Source: JABDLO01 sp035327565 (GTDB lineage: Bacteria > Bacteroidota > Bacteroidia > Chitinophagales > Saprospiraceae). From it: 64,000 bases of DNA. The stretch spans positions 39,443 to 103,442 of the forward strand of contig DAOLDB010000006.1 of assembly GCA_035327565.1 (NCBI GenBank), in the 5' to 3' direction. The notes under the pieces are model-generated. The model searched no databases and had not been told where the DNA came from. It worked only from the letters and a program-made list of their open reading frames with translations. Positions 51,044 through 59,209 of the stretch are shown piece after piece (positions within the stretch are counted from its first letter, which is position 1; each line of letters starts with the position of its first letter). The translations under genes were made by a program, and so were the position numbers.

Positions 51044-53466
51044 TGGGGTGTCATTTTAATGGTATACAAAGCATCAATATCTTCATGTTTTTTAATGTCT
51101 TTCAGTTCATGATATTCGCCTTTTGCCCACTTTTCGACAGAATTCCTGTAAAACTTACTGAAAGGATTTCCTGATTGGCCACCAGGAAAAATACCCCAAG
51201 CTTGTGTTCGATCTTCCAAAGATACTACCATTTTCCAGGATGGGCCATGGGAGTTATAACCAACAGCATTTAAGGCATCACCGTGTCCACTTACCTGCAT
51301 ATCCAAAGATGAAAATGCAGGGATTCTGATGAGATGGTGAATTTGTAATGGGCGGAATGCTCCCCAATGAATTGACTCATTTCTCTCACTCATTCGGTTC
51401 AGTGAATCTACTGTTGTTGTAAAGGAATGTATAACCAAGTCTTTCAATGTTTCTGTATTTACCGTACCCATTTTATCAAAAATCTTATGTTCGGGTTGAT
51501 TATTCATTATATCAATCAAAACCCAATCTTCAGGAAAGGTAACGGGCAATGAATCACTGAAGTGATAAATTTCATCAAATGTCTCTTTAAAGAGGGTCTT
51601 AAATGTGATCTCGAATAGTGAAGCAGCATTGCTTTGGGAATTGAAATTCATATCCCACATTTTCAACTCTTCCAGATATTTAATTTGATCATGAGGCAGT
51701 TCTGCCTTCTCTAAAATTCCAATAAGGGTAGGTAGGGCTTCTTCTGCTTTCTTACTGAATGAACTAAATTGCAGTTTTTTCATGTCCTCTATAGTAAAAG
51801 GACCACTCAGAGTCAAAGCTTCATTGAGGGTGCGGTTTCTGTAATGTTCAAACCGGCCATTGTAATAATAGGGGTAGGTCTCGTCAGCGGATCGCTGATT
51901 GGCTGAAGAAACAAATCCTCTGGGAGGATTAATTACCTGAGGATTTTGGTCTCTGGGAATAAACTGTTGCCAATCGTTTTGGGTGTTGCTTCCATCTTTA
52001 ATATACTTTCCATCCCGGTATGTTTTTGCAGGGAACAATCCATTGACGCGTAGTGCGATATCTCCATTTTTAGAAGCAAAGGCAAAGTTTTGTGCAGGCG
52101 TTAAAAAAAATGAAGTGTTTTCCAAAAATTGGCTATAATTCATAGATTGCATTCCATTAATAAAGGTCATATATTCAGGTGTGCCCGGTATGTCGTGACC
52201 AAGCCATCTCATGGCAAGATCTTTCCCATCCTCAGTCTGATTGGAAATGGGTCCCCAATAAGTATAAATGATGGAGTCAATGATATCAGGCCCTCCTTTG
52301 ACCTTGATGGTTTCAATCCTGATTTCAGCTTGAGCTTCATTACCATCGAGCTCGTAGATCAACCGCTTTTTGTCTATCCATTTTATTTCAAAGAAATCTT
52401 TCACATCCCATCCGACATTGGTTTCGCCCCAAGCTATGCTATCGTTAAAGCCCATCATAATTCCCGGCATACCGGGTATCGTAACCCCATAGGCATTAAA
52501 TTGTGGAGTATGAATGCCTACCTCATACCACACTGAAGGTAAAGTAAGGCTTAAGTGAGGATCGCTGCAATATATGGGTGATCCGGTGGCAGATAATGAA
52601 GGTGAAATCGCCCAGTTATTACTTCCTGTTCCTTTTGGGGAGCCGGGTATTGGTGTGGTTTTGTACAACTTTTCAAAATTTGGCCAACCGGAACCCTTGT
52701 CAATGATCAGATTCTCAAAGGCGTAACTTACACCAAAAGGAATAACTGGATCAACATTGCCGGGTCTTTCCGGATAAAGGGCGTGATAGACTGAGGAGTC
52801 CAAAAGTGATCTGATATTGGTATTCTCTATATCTTTTGCATATCCACAGAGCACATCGCTCATCCATTTGAAGACACGCGCTGAATGTTGGATAGTCCAT
52901 TCTTCTATGGGCATTCCGGTCAATTTGCATTCTACCGGCAAGTCTTTGGTTTTTATGCTGGAAATATATGAGTTGATTCCTTCCATAAATCGAAGCACTT
53001 CAGGGTATTTATCTATATGTTGAAGCCAACCTTCTTCAGTATTCTCAACGGCGAAGTTCATCCCTTTTCTACGTTGTTGTTTGTCTAATTCTATTACGCG
53101 GTGACCCAATATTTCGGCCAGCCTTCCTGAAGCCAGGCGGTTGATGAATTGCAACTGAAACAAACGGTCCTTAGCTTCAAGATACCCCTGGGCAAACAGA
53201 GCATCGTGTATGGATAAGGCAAAAATATGGGGCACCATCCTCTGATCGTAAATGATGGTAACTTCATTTTCCAGGCCTTCAAATTGAAGGGTCTTGTTTT
53301 TGAATTGATTTTCTTTCTCTCCATTTGCCCAAACTCCTGTAACTGGATTTAAGACTTTGCCTAATGGCGGAAGTTTGGGAAATACAGTGATTAATTTTCC
53401 ATTGAACAAAAGCAGCAGCATGAGTGAAGTGAGTAGTGACAGAAAAAACCTGAGGTAGTGAATCAT
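51040..53466 (-). CDS. Penicillin acylase-family Ntn-hydrolase
   Basis: An 808-residue protein with an N-terminal membrane or signal segment (about 5-22). The precursor plan is alpha chain (about 50-250), spacer, and beta chain starting at the self-processing site 'GTGSNNWAIS', where Ser282 would become the N-terminal nucleophile. 'DPHLSLTLPSVWYEVGIHTP' and 'GIMMGFNDSIAWGETNVGWDVKDFF' follow, as in penicillin G acylase and acyl-homoserine-lactone acylases, and the Asn/Arg that complete the oxyanion hole are in the distal 'VSSANQRSAD'. Substrate class is beta-lactam, N-acyl amino acid or acyl-homoserine lactone; which one is not determined. Confidence 0.9.
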   Translation of the reverse strand: MIHYLRFFLSLLTSLMLLLLFNGKLITVFPKLPPLGKVLNPVTGVWANGEKENQFKNKTLQFEGLENEVTIIYDQRMVPHIFALSIHDALFAQGYLEAKDRLFQLQFINRLASGRLAEILGHRVIELDKQQRRKGMNFAVENTEEGWLQHIDKYPEVLRFMEGINSYISSIKTKDLPVECKLTGMPIEEWTIQHSARVFKWMSDVLCGYAKDIENTNIRSLLDSSVYHALYPERPGNVDPVIPFGVSYAFENLIIDKGSGWPNFEKLYKTTPIPGSPKGTGSNNWAISPSLSATGSPIYCSDPHLSLTLPSVWYEVGIHTPQFNAYGVTIPGMPGIMMGFNDSIAWGETNVGWDVKDFFEIKWIDKKRLIYELDGNEAQAEIRIETIKVKGGPDIIDSIIYTYWGPISNQTEDGKDLAMRWLGHDIPGTPEYMTFINGMQSMNYSQFLENTSFFLTPAQNFAFASKNGDIALRVNGLFPAKTYRDGKYIKDGSNTQNDWQQFIPRDQNPQVINPPRGFVSSANQRSADETYPYYYNGRFEHYRNRTLNEALTLSGPFTIEDMKKLQFSSFSKKAEEALPTLIGILEKAELPHDQIKYLEELKMWDMNFNSQSNAASLFEITFKTLFKETFDEIYHFSDSLPVTFPEDWVLIDIMNNQPEHKIFDKMGTVNTETLKDLVIHSFTTTVDSLNRMSERNESIHWGAFRPLQIHHLIRIPAFSSLDMQVSGHGDALNAVGYNSHGPSWKMVVSLEDRTQAWGIFPGGQSGNPFSKFYRNSVEKWAKGEYHELKDIKKHEDIDALYTIKMTPQ

Positions 53467-53495
53467 TGAAATTCAATTTACTATTTTGATGATGT

Positions 53496-53503
53496 CAAAT
53501 ATA
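53496..53503 (-). promoter_or_regulatory. Candidate -7 box of the acylase promoter
   Basis: The minus strand reads TATATTTG, an exact TAnnTTTG match, with TTG 16 bases upstream. The start codon is 30 bases downstream of the box, a plausible leader. Confidence 0.5.
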
Positions 53504-53626
53504 AACGAATTTTAAAATTCAACACTACTCAATGAACATCAATTAAAAGACAGGACCCTTTTGAAAGAATTTATAATTACAACTTATATTGTAGATTTAA
53601 GAGTAAATAAGGAGATTTTATTATGT

Positions 53627-53672
53627 CCTCAAAGATCACAAAGACCAATAACACAGAGGACACAAAGAGTTT
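53627..53672. repeat. Short ACAAAG-rich dispersed repeat, copy 3
   Basis: 'caaagatcacaaagacca' and 'cacagaggacacaaagag' occur here, resembling the strings at 3812-3845 and 10355-10400. The rest of 53504-53845 is AT-rich and shows no gene. Confidence 0.35.
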
Positions 53673-53845
53673 AATAGTTAGGAGACTTGCTTTTTTCAAT
53701 AATATTGTATGATGGTCATTTTCCATTTTAAATTCAAATTTGTGCAGAGTTTTGAAATTTGTAACGAATGAAATTTATGTTTTCAATTACAAAAGAAACC
53801 CGCAAATAGAATATTCCTTGATATTGTGAACACAAGGATTTATAA

Positions 53846-53892
53846 TAAAAAAACCGGAACCCTTGTTAACAGCAAGTAAATGAGTTCCGGTT
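53846..53892 (-). terminator. Terminator closing the candidate RNA
   Basis: Nine-pair stem, 'aaccggaac' at 53852-53860 with 'gttccggtt' at 53884-53892, and a loop with a small inner hairpin ('cttg...caag'). The minus strand continues into eight T. No coding gene ends just before it. Confidence 0.8.
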
Positions 53893-54060
53893 ATACGTCT
53901 CTGATACCACACCCTTCTTGGCATTTCAGAAGAAATCTGAAATAAATACAGGAAAATTTGATCAGCAGCAATCGTAAGGTAAGTATTTCCGGTAAATCAT
54001 TGAAAATGATCACTGCTTTCCTTATCCCTTGAAGGAAAAAATTACCCTTGAATCATATTT
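53846..54060 (-). ncRNA. Candidate structured non-coding RNA with its own terminator
   Basis: The gap 53467-54364 has no credible ORF, yet the minus strand folds well. In transcript order: 'aggaaa' and 'tgatca' pair with 'tgatca' and 'tttcct' 40-60 bases later, with an inner 'caat'/'attg' pair, making one long hairpin with internal loops (about 54021 to 53950). Then a perfect 'tttcaga'/'tctgaaa' hairpin lies at 53926-53944, and finally a strong terminator: 'aaccggaac'/'gttccggtt' (53852-53892) with a T run. The terminator is about 470 bases from the nearest upstream minus-strand gene, so it most simply ends a separate transcript. A long hairpin with loops recalls 6S RNA, but I cannot confirm that. 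Confidence 0.5.
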
Positions 54061-54364
54061 CGATTTCTAAATATTAAAATTAAACATATTTTAAAAATTT
54101 GTGAATGATTAAATGATGTCAAAACGGATCAATTAAGATTAATTTGGTTCCCGGTGATTGTCAAATAAGAATTTTTGTGATTAATTGCAGGATGATTATA
54201 ACTCACCTTCATTAAAACATAAAGTAGGAATTATAGTTACAACCTCATACAGAGTGTTAAAAAGCTTTAATCGTTCATGTAAAACGTATCTTCAATATCC
54301 CATTCAATGCTAAGTTGTACTAAACACACCTGATACATCGATTTTGAAGAATAGTATCTAATCT

Positions 54365-55420
54365 TTATGATATGCCCAGTATTTTCTTGAGTAAATCCTG
54401 ATCTGTTTCTCCTCCGGCAAAATCATCAAAGGCTTTCTGTGTCACTTCAATTATATGGTTTCCTATGAATGGAGCTCCTTCTCGGGCTCCCTGTTCAGGA
54501 GATTTAATGCAACATTCCCATTCCATAACCGCCCATCCTTCAAATCCATATTGCGATAGTTTACTGAATATCGAAGCAAAGTCTACCTGGCCGTCACCTA
54601 ATGATCGGAAGCGGCCCGGTCTGTTAACCCATGATTGAAAACCACCATAAACCCCACCCCTTCCATTGGGATTAAATTCGGCATCTTTTACATGAAACAT
54701 TTTAATTCTTTCATGATATAAATCAATAAACTCAAGGTAATCCAACTGTTGAAGTACAAAATGGCTTGGGTCATATAAAAGACATGCACGGGGATGTTGA
54801 TTTACTTTATCCAGAAACATCTCATAACTGTATCCATCGTGGAGGTCCTCTCCCGGATGAATCTCAAAACATGCATCCACTCCGCATTCATCAAAATAGT
54901 TCAGAATGGGCAGCCATCTGTTTGCCAGCTCTGAAAACCCAAGCTCTACAAGCCCGGCAGGTCTTTGTGGCCAAGGATATACAGTATGCCATAAAAGAGC
55001 CCCTGAAAACGTTGCATGTGCATTCAGTCCCAGATTTTTACTTGCTGAAGCTGCCCATTTCAATTGTTGGATTGCCCATTCTTGTCTTCCTTTGGGATTG
55101 TTTTTTAAGTGAGCTGGTGCAAATGCATCGAACATCTGATCATATGCAGGATGTACAGCGACAAGTTGACCCTGGAGATGGGTCGATAATTCGGTGATTT
55201 CCAGCCCAAATTGATTGACTTTTCCTTTTAAATCATCACAATAGGATTTGCTTGAAGCCGCTTTTTCAAGGTCGATCACTCTATTGTCCCAGGTTGGAAT
55301 CTGAATGCCTTTGTAGCCCAATTGACTTACCCATTCTGAAATGTTTTCAAGTGTATTGAAAGGTGCCGTCTCACCCAAAAACTGGGCGAGAAAAACAGCG
55401 GGGCCTTTGATGGTTTTCAT
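54365..55420 (-). CDS. Sugar phosphate isomerase/epimerase-family protein
   Basis: A 351-residue TIM-barrel enzyme of the xylose isomerase-like/AP endonuclease 2 superfamily. Metal ligands appear in order: Glu in 'DACFEIHPGEDLHDGY', Asp/His in 'LLYDPSHFVLQ', 'FHVKDAEF' and Glu in 'GWAVMEWECC'. 'WVSQLGYKGIQIPTWDNRVIDLEKA' at the start sets the first strand. Relatives interconvert keto and aldo sugars or inositols, and the subgroup of this length with 'EWECC' near the C-terminus is common in Bacteroidota with sugar oxidoreductases. None is adjacent here, so the substrate is open. It is a single-gene unit. Confidence 0.87.
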   Translation of the reverse strand: MKTIKGPAVFLAQFLGETAPFNTLENISEWVSQLGYKGIQIPTWDNRVIDLEKAASSKSYCDDLKGKVNQFGLEITELSTHLQGQLVAVHPAYDQMFDAFAPAHLKNNPKGRQEWAIQQLKWAASASKNLGLNAHATFSGALLWHTVYPWPQRPAGLVELGFSELANRWLPILNYFDECGVDACFEIHPGEDLHDGYSYEMFLDKVNQHPRACLLYDPSHFVLQQLDYLEFIDLYHERIKMFHVKDAEFNPNGRGGVYGGFQSWVNRPGRFRSLGDGQVDFASIFSKLSQYGFEGWAVMEWECCIKSPEQGAREGAPFIGNHIIEVTQKAFDDFAGGETDQDLLKKILGIS

Positions 55421-55744
55421 GCTAATTCAGATTTTAATGTAGATGAATGAGTGATTGGTAGCGAAAATATAAAAGAGGATGCAAAATCACCAACTATTAG
55501 GACTTTTTTATTAAAAACAGTGTGTCATTTAATTCATCTTCATTAATTAAAGGCATGAATTTTTATGTGAAAAGTTAAAACATACCTAAGATGAAGCCAA
55601 AAAATAGTTTCTCAAAAGATAAATGATTCTGAATCAGCATCATGAATGTTGAGAGGTTAAAAAAATTAACCGCTTTTCTATTGTTTTTCTAAAATAAAAG
55701 TCTTATCTTAACCTCTTTACTAAACGATTTATAATATTATCATT
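55421..55744. other. Intergenic stretch, no gene seen
   Basis: Between the divergent sugar isomerase gene and the 55745 gene. AT-rich, with no clear ORF, RNA or terminator; it must carry both promoters. Confidence 0.45.
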
Positions 55745-56101
55745 TTGGGACAATTCAAATGGACATACCTGGATGATTTTGGTAAGCAATACAAAGTAGG
55801 CTTATACCATGGTGATGACAGCGGCCATTTGATGTTATACGTGAATACCCGGATTGTAATGATTGATTTTTCAGTGAATGATAGCAAAAAATATTCGATG
55901 TTTTTGGGCGAAGAGTTGTGTGACCTGATTATTGAGAAAAAAGACGGAGCATTTTCATATGGATTAATTCCCAATAAACAAGCCGATACTGAACTTAACA
56001 GGAGGCGGAGAAAAATTAATTTTTATTATAATATCCAAACGTTTATTGTAGCATTATGTCTGGTTTCAGCCGTTTACATCCTCTCCCAGATTTTATATTG
56101 A
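55745..56101 (+). CDS. Small tail-anchored membrane protein, unknown
   Basis: A 118-residue protein from a TTG start (no in-frame ATG serves the N-terminus). The first 85 residues look like a soluble beta-rich domain: 'FKWTYLDDFGKQYKVGLYHGDDSGHLMLYVNTRIVMIDF' and 'KKYSMFLGEELCDLIIEKKDGAFSYGL'. A basic stretch 'LNRRRRKINF' precedes one C-terminal transmembrane helix (about 97-115). I do not recognise the family. Placement of charges suggests the soluble part faces the cytoplasm. It stands alone, with an AT-rich hairpin 24 bases after the stop. Confidence 0.6.
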   Translation: MGQFKWTYLDDFGKQYKVGLYHGDDSGHLMLYVNTRIVMIDFSVNDSKKYSMFLGEELCDLIIEKKDGAFSYGLIPNKQADTELNRRRRKINFYYNIQTFIVALCLVSAVYILSQILY

Positions 56102-56125
56102 TGAGCGTGAATCCTGTATAAAGAC

Positions 56126-56154
56126 TTTAATTCAATGAGGGCTATTGAATTAAA
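56126..56154 (+). other. AT-rich perfect hairpin, possible weak terminator
   Basis: 'tttaattcaat' and 'attgaattaaa' are exact inverted 11-base arms around 'gagggct'. It lies just past the 55745 gene, but has no T run on the plus strand. The rest of the gap 56155-56483 shows nothing I can identify. Confidence 0.35.
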
Positions 56155-56483
56155 AATTGAAAGTTTCTATTGTTCATCACATAAACAGACCCTACATACC
56201 AAAGTGGGCATTTGGAGGAAAGAGAATGACTGAAATAATGGTCAGTATTGCACGACTTTCAGTTTTTTATTTCATACAATACCTCGAAATATTTTTGCTG
56301 ATTTGATTCGTAATATTCTGATGGAAAGAAACGAATTGATGAGAATATATATAATTTTATTTCATACTAATTCATCATTGAGCGTCATATAATATGAATG
56401 TTAGAAGAGATATTATTTCAAAAGAGTATAACTTTCTTTATCCACATGGCAATATTGATCAATTAAAAAAGAATTAAAGCGAC

Positions 56484-57101
56484 ATGGAACACAATCTGGA
56501 AGGGCATATTGAAGCATTGATTTTTATGACAAAAGATGAAATTTCTGCAGCTGAAATTGCCGAATCTCTTTCAGAGCAAATGGAGACCATCTTTGAACCT
56601 AATAAAATCGTTCAGATCATTGAAAATCTCAAGTTGAAATATGATCAGGGTTCATTTTCATATACTATAGAAATGGTTTCCGGGGGGTATAAATTCATGA
56701 CTAAGGCTCCTTACTTTGACACCATTGCAAATCATCTCAGATTAACTACTAAGAAAAAACTGTCACCGGCTGCCATAGAAACGTTGGCTATTATTGCATA
56801 TAAGCAACCGGTCACCAAAGTAGAGTTGGAATCTATTCGAGGGGTAAATTCTGATTACAGTATTCAAAAACTTTTGGATAAAGAACTTGTTGAAATAGCA
56901 GGTAGGAGCGACGGGCCGGGCAGACCATTGTTATATATCACTTCTCAAAAATTTATGGATTACTTTGGTTTAGAGGATCTGGCTGATTTGCCTAAATTAA
57001 AAGATTTTGATAATCCATTTTCAGAAATCGGAGAAAAAGCTCCTATTGAAGAAGTTTTGATTGAAAATGACAAAAATGGAAGAAATAAAAACAACCAGTA
57101 A
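56484..57101 (+). CDS. scpB: Segregation and condensation protein B
   Basis: A 205-residue protein with the two winged-helix domains of ScpB. 'EGHIEALIFMTKDEISAAEIAESL' opens the first, 'GGYKFMTKAPYFDTIANHLR' ends it, and 'KKLSPAAIETLAIIAYKQPVTKVELESIRGVNSDYSIQKLLDKELVEIAGRSDGPGRPLLYITSQKFMDYFGL' is the conserved second domain. ScpB dimers bind the kleisin ScpA and the Smc ATPase to condense and segregate the chromosome. The C-terminus overlaps the start of the DUF2480 gene by 26 bases. scpA is not in this window. Confidence 0.95.
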   Translation: MEHNLEGHIEALIFMTKDEISAAEIAESLSEQMETIFEPNKIVQIIENLKLKYDQGSFSYTIEMVSGGYKFMTKAPYFDTIANHLRLTTKKKLSPAAIETLAIIAYKQPVTKVELESIRGVNSDYSIQKLLDKELVEIAGRSDGPGRPLLYITSQKFMDYFGLEDLADLPKLKDFDNPFSEIGEKAPIEEVLIENDKNGRNKNNQ

Positions 57102-57606
57102 TAATGCACTTGTTAACCGGGTAGCAAAAAGCGGTTTGGTTACCGTTAATTTGGAGGATTACTTTCCTAACCATGAATGGGCAGAAATGGATATAAAGCC
57201 ATATTTGTTTCATGGATTGATACTTAAAGAAAAGGATTTCAGGGAGCATCTTTTGAATCATGATTGGCAACAATACATTGGAAAAGTCTTACTTGTTTAT
57301 TGCTCAGCAGATGCCATACTTCCGGTGTGGGCATATATGCTCATATCCACTTATGCAGTGCCCTACGCTGCAGAAATTTTTGCAGGAACCCAGGATCAAT
57401 ATTTAAAAGTGCATTATAACAAGGTGATCAGGGAAGGAAATTTTGATTATCTTTCAGGAAAGAGGGTGGTGATTAAAGGCTGTAGCAAAAGGCCGGTACC
57501 TTTTTCTGCTTACATGGATTTAACCAATGTATTGGTGCCTATTGTTCAATCTATTATGTATGGTGAACCCTGTTCGACTGTGCCTGTATTCAAGAAGGCA
57601 AGATAA
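57076..57606 (+). CDS. DUF2480 family protein
   Basis: A 176-residue protein with 'NALVNRVAKSGLVTVNLEDYFPNHEWAEMDIKPYLFHGLILKEKDFREHL' and 'CSADAILPVWAYMLISTYAVPYAAEIFAG', 'KRVVIKGCSKRPVPFSAYMDLTNVLVPIVQSIMYGEPCSTVPVF', the whole of DUF2480. The family is restricted mainly to Bacteroidota, and its role is unknown; four Cys may bind metal or form a disulfide. The ATG at 57076 is chosen over a TTG at 57061 or ATG at 57067. It overlaps scpB, so it is likely co-translated, and the pairing with scpB recurs in the phylum. Confidence 0.83.
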   Translation: MEEIKTTSNNALVNRVAKSGLVTVNLEDYFPNHEWAEMDIKPYLFHGLILKEKDFREHLLNHDWQQYIGKVLLVYCSADAILPVWAYMLISTYAVPYAAEIFAGTQDQYLKVHYNKVIREGNFDYLSGKRVVIKGCSKRPVPFSAYMDLTNVLVPIVQSIMYGEPCSTVPVFKKAR

Positions 57607-57662
57607 AAACGCACTGACAAATCTTGTTTTGTAATTATTCTTGAATTTTGAAGTTAATACTG

Positions 57663-57694
57663 TTGGGAAATTATACATTTTTTGGTTAATTTTG
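57663..57694 (+). promoter_or_regulatory. Promoter of the lytic transglycosylase gene
   Basis: TTG at 57663-57665 and TAATTTTG at 57687-57694 are separated by 21 bases, matching the Bacteroidota -33/-7 arrangement. The predicted start of transcription near 57701 gives a leader of about 37 bases. Confidence 0.65.
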
Positions 57695-57737
57695 TAACTT
57701 AGTCCACCCAATCTTAATCTATTAATCCAATTCAAGT

Positions 57738-58658
57738 ATGAACAAGTATTCCATTTTTTTTCTCATTTCCGGCCTCGTTTTTACCTCACTGATTTTTATA
57801 TCATACAGTACTGAAGGGAGTATTGAGGAGGAAGAAATCATTAAATCATTCGATCTGCCACAGGTAGTAAGAAGCGTAAAGTTAAAAGATAAGTATGATT
57901 GGGCCGGAGAAGTGGTGCCGGATAATCCCGATGTCATGGAAAGATTGGATCGAGAGTTATTGGTTAACTCCTATTGGCACAGTACGACCTTGCTTCATAT
58001 CAAAATGGCGAACAAATTTTTTCCAATCATGGAAAGAATCCTGAAAGAAGAAGGGGTGCCTGATGATTTTAAATATCTGGCTGTAGCTGAAAGCTCGTTG
58101 AGAAATGTCAGTTCTCATGCCAACGCTAAAGGTTTCTGGCAGTTCAGAAATCTCGCAGCAAAGGAATGGAGTTTGGAAGTTAATAATGAAGTAGATGAAA
58201 GGTACCATGTTGAAAAATCAACCAAGGCCGCTGCTCAATATCTTAAACAAATGAAAAAGCGGTTCGGAACGTGGACAGATGCAGCTGCTGCATATAATGT
58301 GGGACCTACCAGCTATGCAAAAACTCTTCAGAACCAGGGCGAAAGCAACTATTACAATCTGCATTTGAATGATGAAACCAGTCGCTATGTATTCCGATTG
58401 ATTGCAATCAAAGAAATTATGTCTGAACCGGAAAAATATGGATTTTATGTCGATGAAGAAGATTTATATCCCGGCCTGGAAAATACCTATGAAGTGAAAA
58501 TAGACAAGTCTGTTACCAGTTGGAAGGATTTTGCTCAAAAGCACGGAATTTCTTATCGCATGCTCAAATATTACAATCCATGGTTGATCGACAACAAACT
58601 GACTGTGCTGAATAAAACTTACTATGTACGATTGCCATTGCCTGAGTCATTGGATTAA
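57738..58658 (+). CDS. Lytic murein transglycosylase (MltD-like)
   Basis: A 306-residue protein with an N-terminal hydrophobic segment (about 5-23; exported). The SLT-type domain covers about 95-215: catalytic Glu118 in 'YLAVAESSLRNVSSHANAKGFWQF', 'DERYHVEKSTKAAAQYLKQMKKRFGTWTDAAAAYNVG' and 'SRYVFRLIAIKEIM'. This cleaves peptidoglycan glycan strands with 1,6-anhydromuramic acid formation. A C-terminal region (about 250-306), 'TYEVKIDKSVTSWKDFAQKHGISYRMLKYYNPWLIDNKLTVLNKTYYVRLP', looks like a LysM-like peptidoglycan-binding module. It has its own promoter. Confidence 0.9.
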   Translation: MNKYSIFFLISGLVFTSLIFISYSTEGSIEEEEIIKSFDLPQVVRSVKLKDKYDWAGEVVPDNPDVMERLDRELLVNSYWHSTTLLHIKMANKFFPIMERILKEEGVPDDFKYLAVAESSLRNVSSHANAKGFWQFRNLAAKEWSLEVNNEVDERYHVEKSTKAAAQYLKQMKKRFGTWTDAAAAYNVGPTSYAKTLQNQGESNYYNLHLNDETSRYVFRLIAIKEIMSEPEKYGFYVDEEDLYPGLENTYEVKIDKSVTSWKDFAQKHGISYRMLKYYNPWLIDNKLTVLNKTYYVRLPLPESLD

Positions 58659-58819
58659 TGAAACTGGGTTCAGGAATAGCAACCTGAAACCAGAGAATGG
58701 CAATGAATAAGTAGAATGAAGGACGGAATACATGGAATTCTGATGATACATTGGGTTAAGGCATCCGAGCGTTTATCAAAAGCATTTTATTGAAATTACC
58801 AAAATATGCCAACTCACCA

Positions 58820-59191
58820 TTATTTTATTTTGGACTGAAAGTCAATTTCGTCCAATAAGATAGCCTCCTGTAATATTTCAGAGAGGACTTCTGTTTCAAT
58901 TTCTGAAGTGCGATAAAATGAAATTCCACTTACCATTTTACGCCCTTTTTTTACCAGTAAATGCTCATGCGTTTTCATCTGCTGGCCTTTCAAAAAGACT
59001 AGTTCAATGCCTTTATTTTTGATGGGGTTGAGATAACAAATCCAGGTGTGTACATCGTAAAATGGTATTTTGTATCTCAATTTTACCGTCATCGATGGAT
59101 GCTGAATTAATATGCTGTCATGAAGTCTTAAAATCACTTCAATAGTTGATTCATCTTCAATATTATTGAGAAAATGGTCAATGCAGTGCAT
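58820..59191 (-). CDS. DUF1801 (YdhG-like) protein
   Basis: A 123-residue protein with 'LHDSILIQHPSMTVKLRYKIPFYDVHTWICYLNPIKNKGIELVFLKGQQM' and 'VKKGRKMVSGISFYRTSEI', matching the DUF1801 fold of small intracellular proteins, some of which are iron-binding chaperone-like. Function here is not established. It follows the LolA-like gene by 18 bases on the same strand and is probably co-transcribed. The first ATG gives the usual length. Confidence 0.8.
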   Translation of the reverse strand: MHCIDHFLNNIEDESTIEVILRLHDSILIQHPSMTVKLRYKIPFYDVHTWICYLNPIKNKGIELVFLKGQQMKTHEHLLVKKGRKMVSGISFYRTSEIETEVLSEILQEAILLDEIDFQSKIK

Positions 59192-59209
59192 AAAACAAAA
59201 ACAGAAGTT

